64,000 bases of DNA from contig NZ_JBGCCT010000010.1 in NCBI RefSeq assembly GCF_041260665.1, forward strand, positions 124,001 through 188,000, given 5' to 3'. Positions 47,401 through 51,668 of the stretch are shown here, in pieces. How positions within the stretch are numbered: position 1 is the stretch's first letter; every line of letters starts with the position of its first letter. The notes beneath the pieces were generated by a model. That model had not been told where the DNA came from and searched no databases. It was given only the letters and a program-made list of their open reading frames with translations. The translations under genes and the position numbers were made by a program. The stretch is from Catenulispora sp. GP43 (lineage in GTDB: Bacteria > Actinomycetota > Actinomycetes > Streptomycetales > Catenulisporaceae).

Positions 47401-47500
47401 AGCCGACGCCGCCGAACTCCTGGAGGAACTCATAGGTGACTTCGGTGCCGCGCTCTTCCAGAGTTCGGCGAATGACGTCAACGACACTCTGCGTCTGCAT
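32486..47500 (-). CDS. NRPS A: FAAL-ACP-(C-A-PCP)x4, lipo-initiating synthetase
   Basis: A 5004-residue synthetase with ATG 47500. FAAL, about 1-570 (LLQYTSGSTGTPRGV, WLPFYHDMGLLGG): adenylates a fatty acid. ACP (DSLAAVEF) at about 628. Module 1: C1 HHVITDF 827, A1 1162-1650 (code by eye DPEDLGRVC), PCP1 1702. Module 2: C2 HHIVFDG 1897, A2 2225-2680 (DAWLVGAVV, hydrophobic type), PCP2 2735. Module 3: C3 HHIVGDG 2933, A3 3255-3785 (DPRHFTLRA), Lys2-like (MLSGISHDP, STETQRAVGYY, GKxD end), PCP3 3838. Gly-rich linker 3887. Module 4: C4 HHVVADG 4038, A4 4367-4870 (DIWQITADD, Dab-like), PCP4 4925. No E domain. Codes are by-eye readings, not computed. It is 163 bp after the SHMT gene. Confidence 0.95.
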   Translation of the reverse strand: MQTQSVVDVIRRTLEERGTEVTYEFLQEFGGVGSKLSIVDVDERARAVAVALLEQAAPGSRVVLLFPPGELFVVGFLATLYAGMVAVPVYPPDPMRIARTLPRLRAVVGNSDARIVLSTGLVQAFTADLLDQAPELADRPWVITEQAMLADGDRWRHPDLDPDSAALLQYTSGSTGTPRGVVVTHANLLANGAAIAHCFDVRPDDVNVSWLPFYHDMGLLGGVLQPMLSGISNILMSPLDFMRRPLSWLEAISEHGATVAGGPNFAFDLCVTKSTEADRAALDLSHWRVAFCGAEPVRHSTLARFAEAFAGSGFDASALLPCYGLAEATLFVAGSGRGNGAGRHRLDRRALEAGQAVPSAEGEELVASGLVALDHRIAVVDPATGARPDPGRIGEIWVAGPSVAAGYWRDEAATRETFGARLDGDSSDYLRTGDLGFVRDGQLYVTGRLKEMMVIRGRNLYPHDIEESALLATDRARPGCGAAFAVDTEDGEQCVVLHEVKADTPGEELPRVADAIAEAVRHEYGVAVHDVVLLGPRSLAKTSSGKIQRLAGRAAYLGGVIEGELYRRSSDGTTGTTTAGRQITFPSRPELLALPQPQRVEEVELCLIRAADTQARDADSVADLNLDSLAAVEFAFRVEEQLGAVIDLSLLLGPTSLHDLAAVIEAQLQITVPAAASAPESVPAPAPAPGSARSGPSVGPLSAGQQSLLFLRELEGPDSDQNVSVAVRLAEPLDRDALAAAVRRLGTRHPVLTSRFDSDGSRRRVRIDPEGVFDLCVVDLAGRTEPELRAAVDACVREPFDLEHGPVARARLFVGSGAPVLVLAQHHVITDFWSVVTLLEELATAYGDLLADAVGELPPAVGYEEFVRWQQDYERSPRWQQDERYWLDLLDGEVRAPTLPSVPRPKQDSGIVQSRVQVGPELLGRLERTAKDCQTTLFSVLTAAFEILIRAHSGDEEFVVGATTAGRPGARFRSTLGYFVNTIPVRAEPGVHSTVADLIRDTGGQLRESLNHQHFPYSRLVELLRARGNTAAAVNTAVVFERPPHTVDPGVMSVLFGAGADSAQLGNLTLEPFPSGVLATQFDITVHAVPAGDGLLAHLLVRADRFEPDLAGQLARQYLDLLGQIAADPAAPVSALRVAGVADSLARADVPPRTVPGVTSVHELFEATADRTPDAVALVAAGTELSYADVEKAANRLANRLRAEGLGPEDTVGLCLRRSPELVIAMLAVMKAGAAFVPLDPGLPPARLADMVGDARCARILCHEASADLAGALGRTISAEDEAELGGFPEDRPDLVVTGNTLAYVIFTSGSTGRPKGVQIEHRSLLSYLLSFLDEIGVTADDRVLQFAPLTFDPCLEEIFSAWTTGAALVLRDDTVLDSPARFLAWCAEQGVTVVDIPTAFFHVLVTALDDSLTVPPALRTVLIGGEAAHPDKLTRWFASGNDQVRLYNRWGTTETTVCSTVALLGPQAGRAARARDVSIGRDMTDAVIHVLDASLQPVADGVVAEAYIGGIGVGRGYASEPRKTAERFVPDPFATEPGRRLYATGDLVRRSGDGELRYLGRADQQVKVRGYRIELGEVDVALRRHPGVGEAAVVASRASGETELIAAVTPGTLEVEELRDWLHKELPSYMVPSRLLVLDRVPLTSNGKVDAEALRRHAHSADRTTASAAMSPEQTRLAAIWCEVLGVQGVGLDDDFFDLGGHSLRAADLNTLVRREFGVRPPLRMFFESVTVRAQAARISELDPADDPLDLREPSGSGTTEPRLSLGQGRLWFLERFAPGSAAYVVPGVVRLYGALDPVVLRGALDEIVARHPALRTGFRDGGGTPAPFVHDDARCPWEVLDRTAIAPAQREAELAALAAQHAGQAFALAEPPLVRAALVAFADNEHALLLAFHHIVFDGRSLEIVAGELAELYVRRLRGADSAPPALGPGYSQWAAEESSLLRSATGQRGLDFWKQHLGGAPRALDLPIDRPRPAVQTFGGARVPLTLGHEDSAALRALAREHRATVFMALSACLASTLSRLSGQERVVIGAPDANRPADGAYDEVVGFFVNTVPFCYEVSGEDSARELLQSVRGTTLEAMAWKWVPFSAIVEAVGQDRDPSRSPVFQAILDVRAGSLPAPAVPGLRIETAPLYTGTAKTDLTFEITDDGGPLTGWLEYNTDLFRPETARAFARVFCETVRSMAYRPDEAISTPGAVAELEHWPSAASRAGADPGPDADATFWSRFERVADTRPDAVALDGAAGPVTYGDLRGQVDHVARDIVRRFGVGTGDVVAVSVEPSVAAVVAVLAVQRSGAAYLPIDPAYPVERRDFMLSDSGARGVVTGELVQDALRGPATAEPLPPADPEAPAYLMYTSGSTGQPKGVLIAHRSLANLAVAQAACFGIDDRSRMLQFASLSFDASVWEIFPTLAAGGTLCVVERDHALVGETLAQVLLDRAVTVCLLPPSVIASLPPRDLPTLRTLVSGGEAARAELVAQWQPGRRFVNAYGPTESTVVVTAADCEPGRPVSLGAVLPGATAYVLDANLAPAVQGAVGELYVGGAGLALGYHRRAALTADHFVPDPFSGVPGARMYRTGDLVRLRPDGTLDYCGRRDSQVKVRGHRIEPTEIETVLLAEPGVAAAVVKVTDELLVGYLETADPALTPEHFARVCADKLPAHMVPAAFVIRAELPRLPGGKLDPGRLTRPAREDFAHADGFTPLTSPTEQLVGEVWARVLELDVVGAADDFFALGGHSLLATVITSAVGEALGCEIPLRALFEAPVLRDYAARCERAVPAAAKKEISAYPPDGADIPLSVMQERLWILEELDRGSDQDLPGGRYHLAGAIRLHGELDEGALQRAVDRLVRRHATLRTVLAEDDGVLSQRILDTVDVPISRTVLSGPTTEHREAEALEIVEREARTPMDLGAGPLLRVRLLTIGHADTVLVLTLHHIVGDGWSMEILKRDLAHFYAQEIDRAPLAPLPALPATYAQFARRQRDQLASGALEESIGYWCDQLDGLPDLALPTSRRGGEAAAGAGRRVRSTVTGPLRAQIDRFAAASGATTFMVLAAALQITLGRLTGQRDFAIGAPIAGRRQREVEEIIGFFINSVVLRADLSGDPTFTDLLDRVRATTLDAYEHQDVPFETLVGRLAPDRDLTTTPLFRVYLNMLNIPARSADLPGLAAREFSVPDLGAKFDLTFYVEPGETDLRIDLVYDAHRFTAEAVEELVAQWIRVLEQAVADGSRRIDSLRLDTPTARLRLPDPAEPLDGTWYGSVVEQFEDWAAREPHRIAVSEPGQDLSYGDLAWATAALARALTQNGVGKGDVVAVYGERSVSLVWALLAILRAGASFAILDPAYPAPRIADCLAVAQPAAFLQLEAAGAVPLTVQTALEALAPRCRFELPARLEDARHLAPADWEPTAPVTVGSRDCAYIAFTSGSTGKPKGVRGSHGSLTHFVPWMVETFGLRDTDRYSMLSGISHDPLHREVFTPLVTGATICVPAQIDIETPGRLAQWFRTQQVSVSHLTPPMARLFDQLSVAPGTLPLLERVFFTGDTLTSRDVRAITRMAGSATCVNLYGSTETQRAVGYYVVPAADGFGAADPGVTYPLGRGMKDVQLLVLGEGGQLAGIGEVGEIAIRSPHLGLGYAHDPELTASRFVRNPFAVAGFAEGAETADSGSGSGSDVSDGDRMYRTGDIGRYLPDGSVAALGRADNQVKVRGYRVEIDEVQHVICDLPGVRDAVVVPRGDASGETALAAYVVAAPEAKVTGQEIKAFVRARLPEYMVPAFVVPMDALPLTPNRKIDRAALPEPATAAGGQDDGPRAWLSPTEELLAGVWQEVLRSPRVQPDDNFFNLGGHSLMATQVASRIRKVFGCELALRTLFEKQTVRELAAHIDAVAGGGGGGGGTAVEPVVALPRLGPLPASFGQERLWFLDQLEGDTGAYNSATVVRLRGPLDTEALAATLDELVRRHEVLRTRLVMQDGAVCQIVEDADGATMPLDVVDLSAEAEATVERRWQQCVAEAAKYRFDLSRAPLERATVIRLSDQDHVFVLTVHHVVADGWGLQILVRDFAVLYQAYRQGTESPLAPLEVQYSDWSRWQRSRVERGDYAAQLDFWRERLAGSPSLLEFPGQRPRPGTMSNRGLTVHRTIPDSLVEEVRQVSRSHNATLFMTLLAAFTGQLHRYSGARDIAVATPVSTRSVEIEDLVGFFVNTVVFRNRVSGEESFTDLLERVRSTTLAASANQDVPFDRVVDAVQPNRDLSMNPLFQVMFTLQNAPYSRLDLGDLTLERLQAPATTAKFDVSLDLAEEEEGLHATLELNADLFDREAGERILDHFQTLLAAIAAAPASPLAGLELRTPDEADAQRELGTGPAALAPPAPAEELERWARRTPDAPAVIDGESVWSYRELRDRVAALATRLSAASAGPEAAVVVCAPRSAEHIAAVLACGEIGATYVPVDPAVPDRRIASVLDRLGEVVVLTDEGQAARLAGLLDAAARSGTHLLLGDSGGDRDGDTVGAAAGAGPALGAHRGDPRQRAYVIFTSGTTGEPKGVQIEQDGLLNHLELMARELELTPDDVIAQTASQSFDISIWQMLVAVLRGATAVVSDDATSRDARALLSLVRDRGVTVLQLVPAMIAALLDHAEDADLAGLRHLIATGEALPPELCARWLRRFPGIPVTNAYGPAECADDTHLALLTSPPPADRAVPIGRPVAGVSSRVLDESGRPVPFGVAGELAIGGLVVGRGYLGDPRGTAERFVPDPDSPHPGARLYLTGDRVRLLPDGRLEFLGRVDDQVKIRGLRIEPGEVENALCELPGVSEAAVIVRDVDGEPSLIACLAGIGAGAGGMAGAVVDPAEVAAFLTMRLPRYMVPSGFVFLDRLPRTANGKLDRAALHRQDAVIERARHRYEAPATPTENLVASVIAELLGVPTVGALDDFFALGGHSLLATRLITELAAVTDVELSLRAVFENATTRGIATALEQLQLRSLSEAERLDLEALLATMTDDEARALLASDQKRDA

Positions 47501-47663
47501 GGACCGTCCCCGTTCTCGGGCCTGGCTGGGGTGGTGAGGAACTCGGATGGCGCACTGCTGAGGCGAAGGCGCCATGCCTGGTCGGGCGACGCGGCGCGGA
47601 AGGGCGCGCCGCATCGCCTCGTGGATTCGTGAATCGACTCGGAGCCTCGGGATTCGAGGAGTA

Positions 47664-49034
47664 TCAGTACCCGTCGACAGGACGGCGGTGACAGATGTCC
47701 CGGACTGCTTCCCGGGCGTTCATCTGCACAAGGGGATCGATGACATAGGTCGTGTCCGAGCTGCCCTCGGTGCCGGTCAGGATGTCGACGACCAGGCCGG
47801 CGACGCGCGCGACGTCGGCGGTGTCGAAGCCGCGGGCGGCCATGCTGTTGCTCCCGAACCGCACGCCCGAGGTCACCCGCGCGGAGTGCGCGTCGCCGAC
47901 GATCCGGTTCTTGTTGACCAGGATGCCGCACTCCTCCAGCGCCTTCTCGGCGTTGACCCCGGTGATGCCGAAGGAGGACAGGACGTCGGCCACGACGATG
48001 TGGTTGTCGGTGCCGCCGGAGATCACCCGGACGCCGCGCAGGATGAGCTGGTCGGCCAACTCCGCCGCGAGGGAGCGCACGTCGCGCATCCGGGCTTTGA
48101 AGGCCGGGGTGCCGGCCGCCCCCAAGGCGTAGGCCTTGGCCGCGATGCTGTTCACCACCGGCGCGCCCTGCATGAGCGGGAACACGCCGGACTGCATGGT
48201 CTGCGCGAGCGTCCGGCCGTCCGCGAGCTTGAGGTCCGCCGACTCGCCGAGCAGGATCAGTCCGCCGCGGGGGCCGTAGAGCTGCTTGTGGGTGCAGGTG
48301 GTCACCACGTGGGCGTGTTCCATCGGCGAGGGGTGCTCCCCGGCGGCGACCAGCCCGGCGATGTGGGTGATGTCGGCGAGCAGGTACGCCCCGACCTCGT
48401 CGGCGATCTCCCGGAACACGGCCCAGTCGATGGTTCGGGGGTAGGCGGTCGTGCCGGCGATGAGCAGCCGGGGCCGGTGCCGGCGGGCCGATTCCCGGAC
48501 CTCGGCGTAGTCGATCATCCCGTCGGGGCTGAGTCCGTAGTGGTACGGCGTGAAGGTCCGCCCGGAGGCGTTCACCGGGGCGCCGTGGCTGAGGTGGCCG
48601 CCGGCGTCCAGGCCGAGCCCGAGGATCGGGTCGCCGGGGCGCAGCAGGGCGGTCATCACGACCTGGTTGGCGGTGCTCGCCGAGTGCGGCTGCACGTTGG
48701 CGTGGCGGGCGCCGAAGACCTCCTTCGCGCGGTCGACGGCGAGCCGTTCGACCGTGTCGACGTTGACGCAGCCGGCGTGGAAGCGCGCGCCGGGATAGCC
48801 CTCCGCGGTGACGTTGGCGAAGAAGCTGCCCTCGGCCAGCAGCGCGGCCGGGGTGACCGGGCTGCACGAGGCGACCAGGGCCAGCGTCTCGCGCTGGCGG
48901 TCGAGTTCGGCGCCCAGCAGGTCGTGCAGGATCGGGTCTGACAGTTCCAGTGCGTCCAGGGCCTGTCCGTAGAACCGGTGCAGGTCGCCGGTGGTCCGAT
49001 TCGGCGTGGCGAGGTGATCGGTGGTCTGAGTCAC
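47664..49034 (-). CDS. Divergent serine hydroxymethyltransferase (GlyA-like)
   Basis: A 456-residue PLP enzyme of the SHMT fold. Family features are ERLAVDRAKEVFGARHANVQ, the PLP-Lys in VVTTCTHKQLYGPRGGLILL near residue 240 and EGYPGARFHAGCVNVDTVE near residue 70. Compared with housekeeping SHMT, the usual ENxxSxxV/YGG motifs are changed (VASCSPVTPAALLAEGSFF). It probably makes or consumes a beta-hydroxy or alpha-substituted amino acid for the peptide. GTG 49034 is placed 41 bp after the oxygenase stop; in-frame reading further upstream shadows that gene. Confidence 0.83.
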   Translation of the reverse strand: MTQTTDHLATPNRTTGDLHRFYGQALDALELSDPILHDLLGAELDRQRETLALVASCSPVTPAALLAEGSFFANVTAEGYPGARFHAGCVNVDTVERLAVDRAKEVFGARHANVQPHSASTANQVVMTALLRPGDPILGLGLDAGGHLSHGAPVNASGRTFTPYHYGLSPDGMIDYAEVRESARRHRPRLLIAGTTAYPRTIDWAVFREIADEVGAYLLADITHIAGLVAAGEHPSPMEHAHVVTTCTHKQLYGPRGGLILLGESADLKLADGRTLAQTMQSGVFPLMQGAPVVNSIAAKAYALGAAGTPAFKARMRDVRSLAAELADQLILRGVRVISGGTDNHIVVADVLSSFGITGVNAEKALEECGILVNKNRIVGDAHSARVTSGVRFGSNSMAARGFDTADVARVAGLVVDILTGTEGSSDTTYVIDPLVQMNAREAVRDICHRRPVDGY

Positions 49035-49075
49035 GGAGGATCCAAACTGGGAGGGCGGCGGAGGAGCAGCCTGGC

Positions 49076-49942
49076 TCAGAAGTTCGGCTTCGACAGCATC
49101 GCGGCGACCTTGCGGCCCGGGTCCTCGAACCCGCGGCGGCCGTGCATCACCCGTTTGTTGTCGATCATCACGATGTCGCCGGCCTGCCACTGGATGTCGA
49201 CGGCCACCTGCTCGGTGGCGTCGAGGGCGTCCCACCGGCAGTGTTGCGGGATGGCGGAGCCGTCTTCGAAGGAGACGAGTGCACCGGAACCCAGGTAGCT
49301 GTTGCACAGCGTGGGGGCGTCCAGGTAGGGGGCCCGGGGCAGCGCGGAGACCGAGTAGGTCCAGTTCAGGTTCCCGGCGTCGTCGAAGTCGTACTCGAAG
49401 CCCTCGTAGCCGGCGAACATCGTCTCCAGTTCGGCGCGGTCGCGGGTCCCGAACACCCGCTCCTGGTGCTCGGGCCCGGTCGGGAACGGCAGACGCCAGG
49501 TCAGCCGCTGCTTCTCGAACAGCTCGCGGGTCTCGGGCGCGAGCCGTTCGCCGGCCTGGACTCCGTCGTAGACCGTCGTCTCCCCGCCGGAGACGGCGGG
49601 CTGGACGCACAGGAACCACTGGAGCCCGGGGTGCAGGGGGCAGTAGCTCATCTCGGAGTGCGCGGGGATCGGATTGCGGTGCGCGTCGACCAGCAGGACG
49701 GCCCCGTCGTTGGAGAGGGTCTGGCGGTTGGGGTTCTGGTGGAAATACAGCTCCGACGAGAACCGCTGGACCAGTCCGCGGAAATCCTCCGCGGCCGCGT
49801 CGAATCCCCGGAACATCAATGTTCCGTGTTCTTTGAAGAGCTCTGAAATGTCGGAGTGCGGGAGATCTTCAAGAGGCAGATCCCGCTTCTCGACGACGAG
49901 TCCGTGATGAGGGGAAAGGGCTGAAGTAGAGAACTGTGCCAC
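49076..49942 (-). CDS. TauD/SyrP-type Fe(II)-2-oxoglutarate dioxygenase
   Basis: A 288-residue TauD-family oxygenase. The His-x-Glu iron ligands are in IPAHSEMSYCPLHPG near residue 94, the distal His in DNKRVMHGRRGFEDPGRK near residue 268, and FKEHGTLMFRGFD opens the fold. SyrP-like homologues beta-hydroxylate carrier-bound amino acids such as aspartate. I prefer GTG 49942, nine bases after GGAGG, over ATG 49951, which overlaps the GGAGG. It is the first gene of the leftward transcript; the promoter region to the divergent oxidase gene follows. Confidence 0.88.
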   Translation of the reverse strand: MAQFSTSALSPHHGLVVEKRDLPLEDLPHSDISELFKEHGTLMFRGFDAAAEDFRGLVQRFSSELYFHQNPNRQTLSNDGAVLLVDAHRNPIPAHSEMSYCPLHPGLQWFLCVQPAVSGGETTVYDGVQAGERLAPETRELFEKQRLTWRLPFPTGPEHQERVFGTRDRAELETMFAGYEGFEYDFDDAGNLNWTYSVSALPRAPYLDAPTLCNSYLGSGALVSFEDGSAIPQHCRWDALDATEQVAVDIQWQAGDIVMIDNKRVMHGRRGFEDPGRKVAAMLSKPNF

Positions 49943-50458
49943 GGGGGGCATCCTCCGACTCGATCGAATCGGGCACGGTGAATATGGTTGTGGAACGTAT
50001 CAGTGACCTTAGCGTCCGACAAGGGGCGTGGCGGCTTTCCTGCACGTCCCGCCGACCGCTCGGCCGCCCTACCGAGTCTTTGATAAAGCTCTGACCTGCT
50101 CTTTTACGACCCCTATCACCACCTGTGGCTATGAAGGGGTTGAGTCACCGGCAACGAGCGGGGCACGCTCCGGGGTTTCCCGGCCGGCCGTCGAGGGAAA
50201 GGTCGTTGCTGGAGGAATCGCTCCGGGGATTGTCCCGTCGGCCCCGGCCTTGACTCCATCGGCGCCGGGTGCGAGTCTCCCTCATGTCGACCTTTCGACC
50301 TTCCCGCGGATCTTCTAGTGAGTCTTCCCGCATTCGATCCATTCCCCATCGCCCATTGCCCATCGCCCATCGCAGGGCGGCTTACCGACGACAAACACGC
50401 CTACTGCTCGGCACTAAGGCCCGGCAGTGCACTGTTATTCGCGCGCGACCACGACGGG
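49943..50458. promoter_or_regulatory. Divergent promoter region of the NRPS cluster
   Basis: This 516-bp gap separates the leftward synthetase operon from the rightward oxidase/dehydrogenase pair. A partly palindromic AT-rich element, GAGTCTTTGATAAAGCTC, lies at 50074-50091. A 7-bp tandem repeat lies at 50345-50372. No complete gene or clear -35/-10 pair was seen. No regulator gene is encoded inside the cluster, so sites here must answer to a distant regulator. Confidence 0.5.
50345..50372. repeat. Four tandem heptamers CCCATYG
   Basis: CCCATCG, CCCATTG, CCCATCG and CCCATCG follow without spacing, 87 bp before the ATG of the FAD oxidase. They may be protein-binding iterons or a slippage product. 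Confidence 0.65.
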
Positions 50459-51655
50459 ATGATTCAGTTGACTTCCTCTTCCGACGCTGCCGGCGATCGC
50501 CTCCCGCCTGACGCGGACGTGGTGATCATCGGTGGCGGCGTGATGGGTGCCGCCATCGCCTTCCATCTCGCCGAGGCCGGTGTCGCCAAGGTGGTCCTGG
50601 TGGAGCGGGACCACCCCGGATCGGGTTCGTCGGGCAAACCGATAGGGGGTGTCCGGGCCCAGTTCTCCGACCCGGTCAACATCGGTCTGGGGCTGCGCAG
50701 CCTGGAGGCCTGGCGGTCTTTCGCCCGGCGGCCCGGCGCCGATGTCGGGCTGCGGAACGTCGGATACCTGTTCCTGCTGGCCGATGACGAACAGGTGGCC
50801 CTGTTCGAGCGCAGCGTCGTCGATCAGAACGCGCTGGGCGTGCCCAGCAGGATCCTCACTCCTCGACAGGCGCAGGATCTGTGCCCTTATATCGACCCCC
50901 GCGGCATCAGAGCCGCCGCCTACTCCTCCACCGACGGCTGGGCGCTGCCGCCGGCAGCCGTCCAGGGATATGTGCGCGGCGCCCGCGGGCACGGTGCGGT
51001 CGTGCTCGGCGACTGCCTGGTCACCGCGATCGACGTCGCCGGGGGCGTCGTGCGAGCCGTCCGCACCTCCCGGGGCGACATCAGCACCCGTACGGTCGTG
51101 TGCTGCGCCGGCGCCTGGTCCGGCGCCATCGGCCGGATGGCCGGCGTCCATCTTCCGGTGGTGCCCCTGCGCCGGCAGATCGCCTTCACCGGGCCGCTGC
51201 GCCCGGCTCCGCCCCGGATTCCGTTCACCCTCGACGTCGGCTCCACGATGTACTTCCACAACGACGCCGCGGACGGTCTCGTCGTGGGCCTGTCGGACAG
51301 CCGCCAGAGCGAGGGCTTCGGGCGCGAGTTCACCCATGAATGGCTCGAACCGTTCCGGCGGGCAGCCCGGCCCCGGGCACCCGCGCTCGCGGACGTCCCC
51401 GTCGCCGGCGGCTGGGCGGGCCTGTACGAGATGACCCCGGACCACAACGCGCTGATCGGCGAGGCCGAAGGCGTCAGCCGCTTTCTGTACGCCACCGGGT
51501 TCTCCGGCCACGGCTTCCTCCAGGCCCCGGCGGTCGGGGAGATCGTCCGCGACCTCTGCCTCGGCAGGACCCCCGTTCTCGACATCACGCCCTTGAGCGC
51601 CGCGCGCTTCTCCGCGGCCGGGGCCGGCCTCCGCCCCGAGACGCACATCATCTGA
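50459..51655 (+). CDS. FAD-dependent oxidoreductase, DAO family (AmaA/pipecolate-oxidase-like)
   Basis: A 398-residue flavoprotein of the D-amino-acid/sarcosine oxidase family. The FAD-binding DVVIIGGGVMGAAIAFHLAE begins about residue 21, RDHPGSGSSGKPIGGVRAQ follows, and the C-terminal GFSGHGFLQAPAVGE is typical. It is 13 bp upstream of an ALDH7-type dehydrogenase. In Pseudomonas putida the same pair, AmaA (pipecolate oxidase) and AmaB (P6C dehydrogenase), makes alpha-aminoadipate. Assigning pipecolate as substrate is inference. The start is uncertain: ATG 50459 has a weak site; a GTG at 50318 in frame covers the heptamer repeat. Confidence 0.82.
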   Translation: MIQLTSSSDAAGDRLPPDADVVIIGGGVMGAAIAFHLAEAGVAKVVLVERDHPGSGSSGKPIGGVRAQFSDPVNIGLGLRSLEAWRSFARRPGADVGLRNVGYLFLLADDEQVALFERSVVDQNALGVPSRILTPRQAQDLCPYIDPRGIRAAAYSSTDGWALPPAAVQGYVRGARGHGAVVLGDCLVTAIDVAGGVVRAVRTSRGDISTRTVVCCAGAWSGAIGRMAGVHLPVVPLRRQIAFTGPLRPAPPRIPFTLDVGSTMYFHNDAADGLVVGLSDSRQSEGFGREFTHEWLEPFRRAARPRAPALADVPVAGGWAGLYEMTPDHNALIGEAEGVSRFLYATGFSGHGFLQAPAVGEIVRDLCLGRTPVLDITPLSAARFSAAGAGLRPETHII

Positions 51656-51668
51656 AGGAGACGTCAGC

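Noticed and set aside
50080-50108. Possible promoter TTGATA - 17 bp - TTTACG
   Set aside because: The -10 part is a poor match and no transcript start is known; too weak to list as a promoter.
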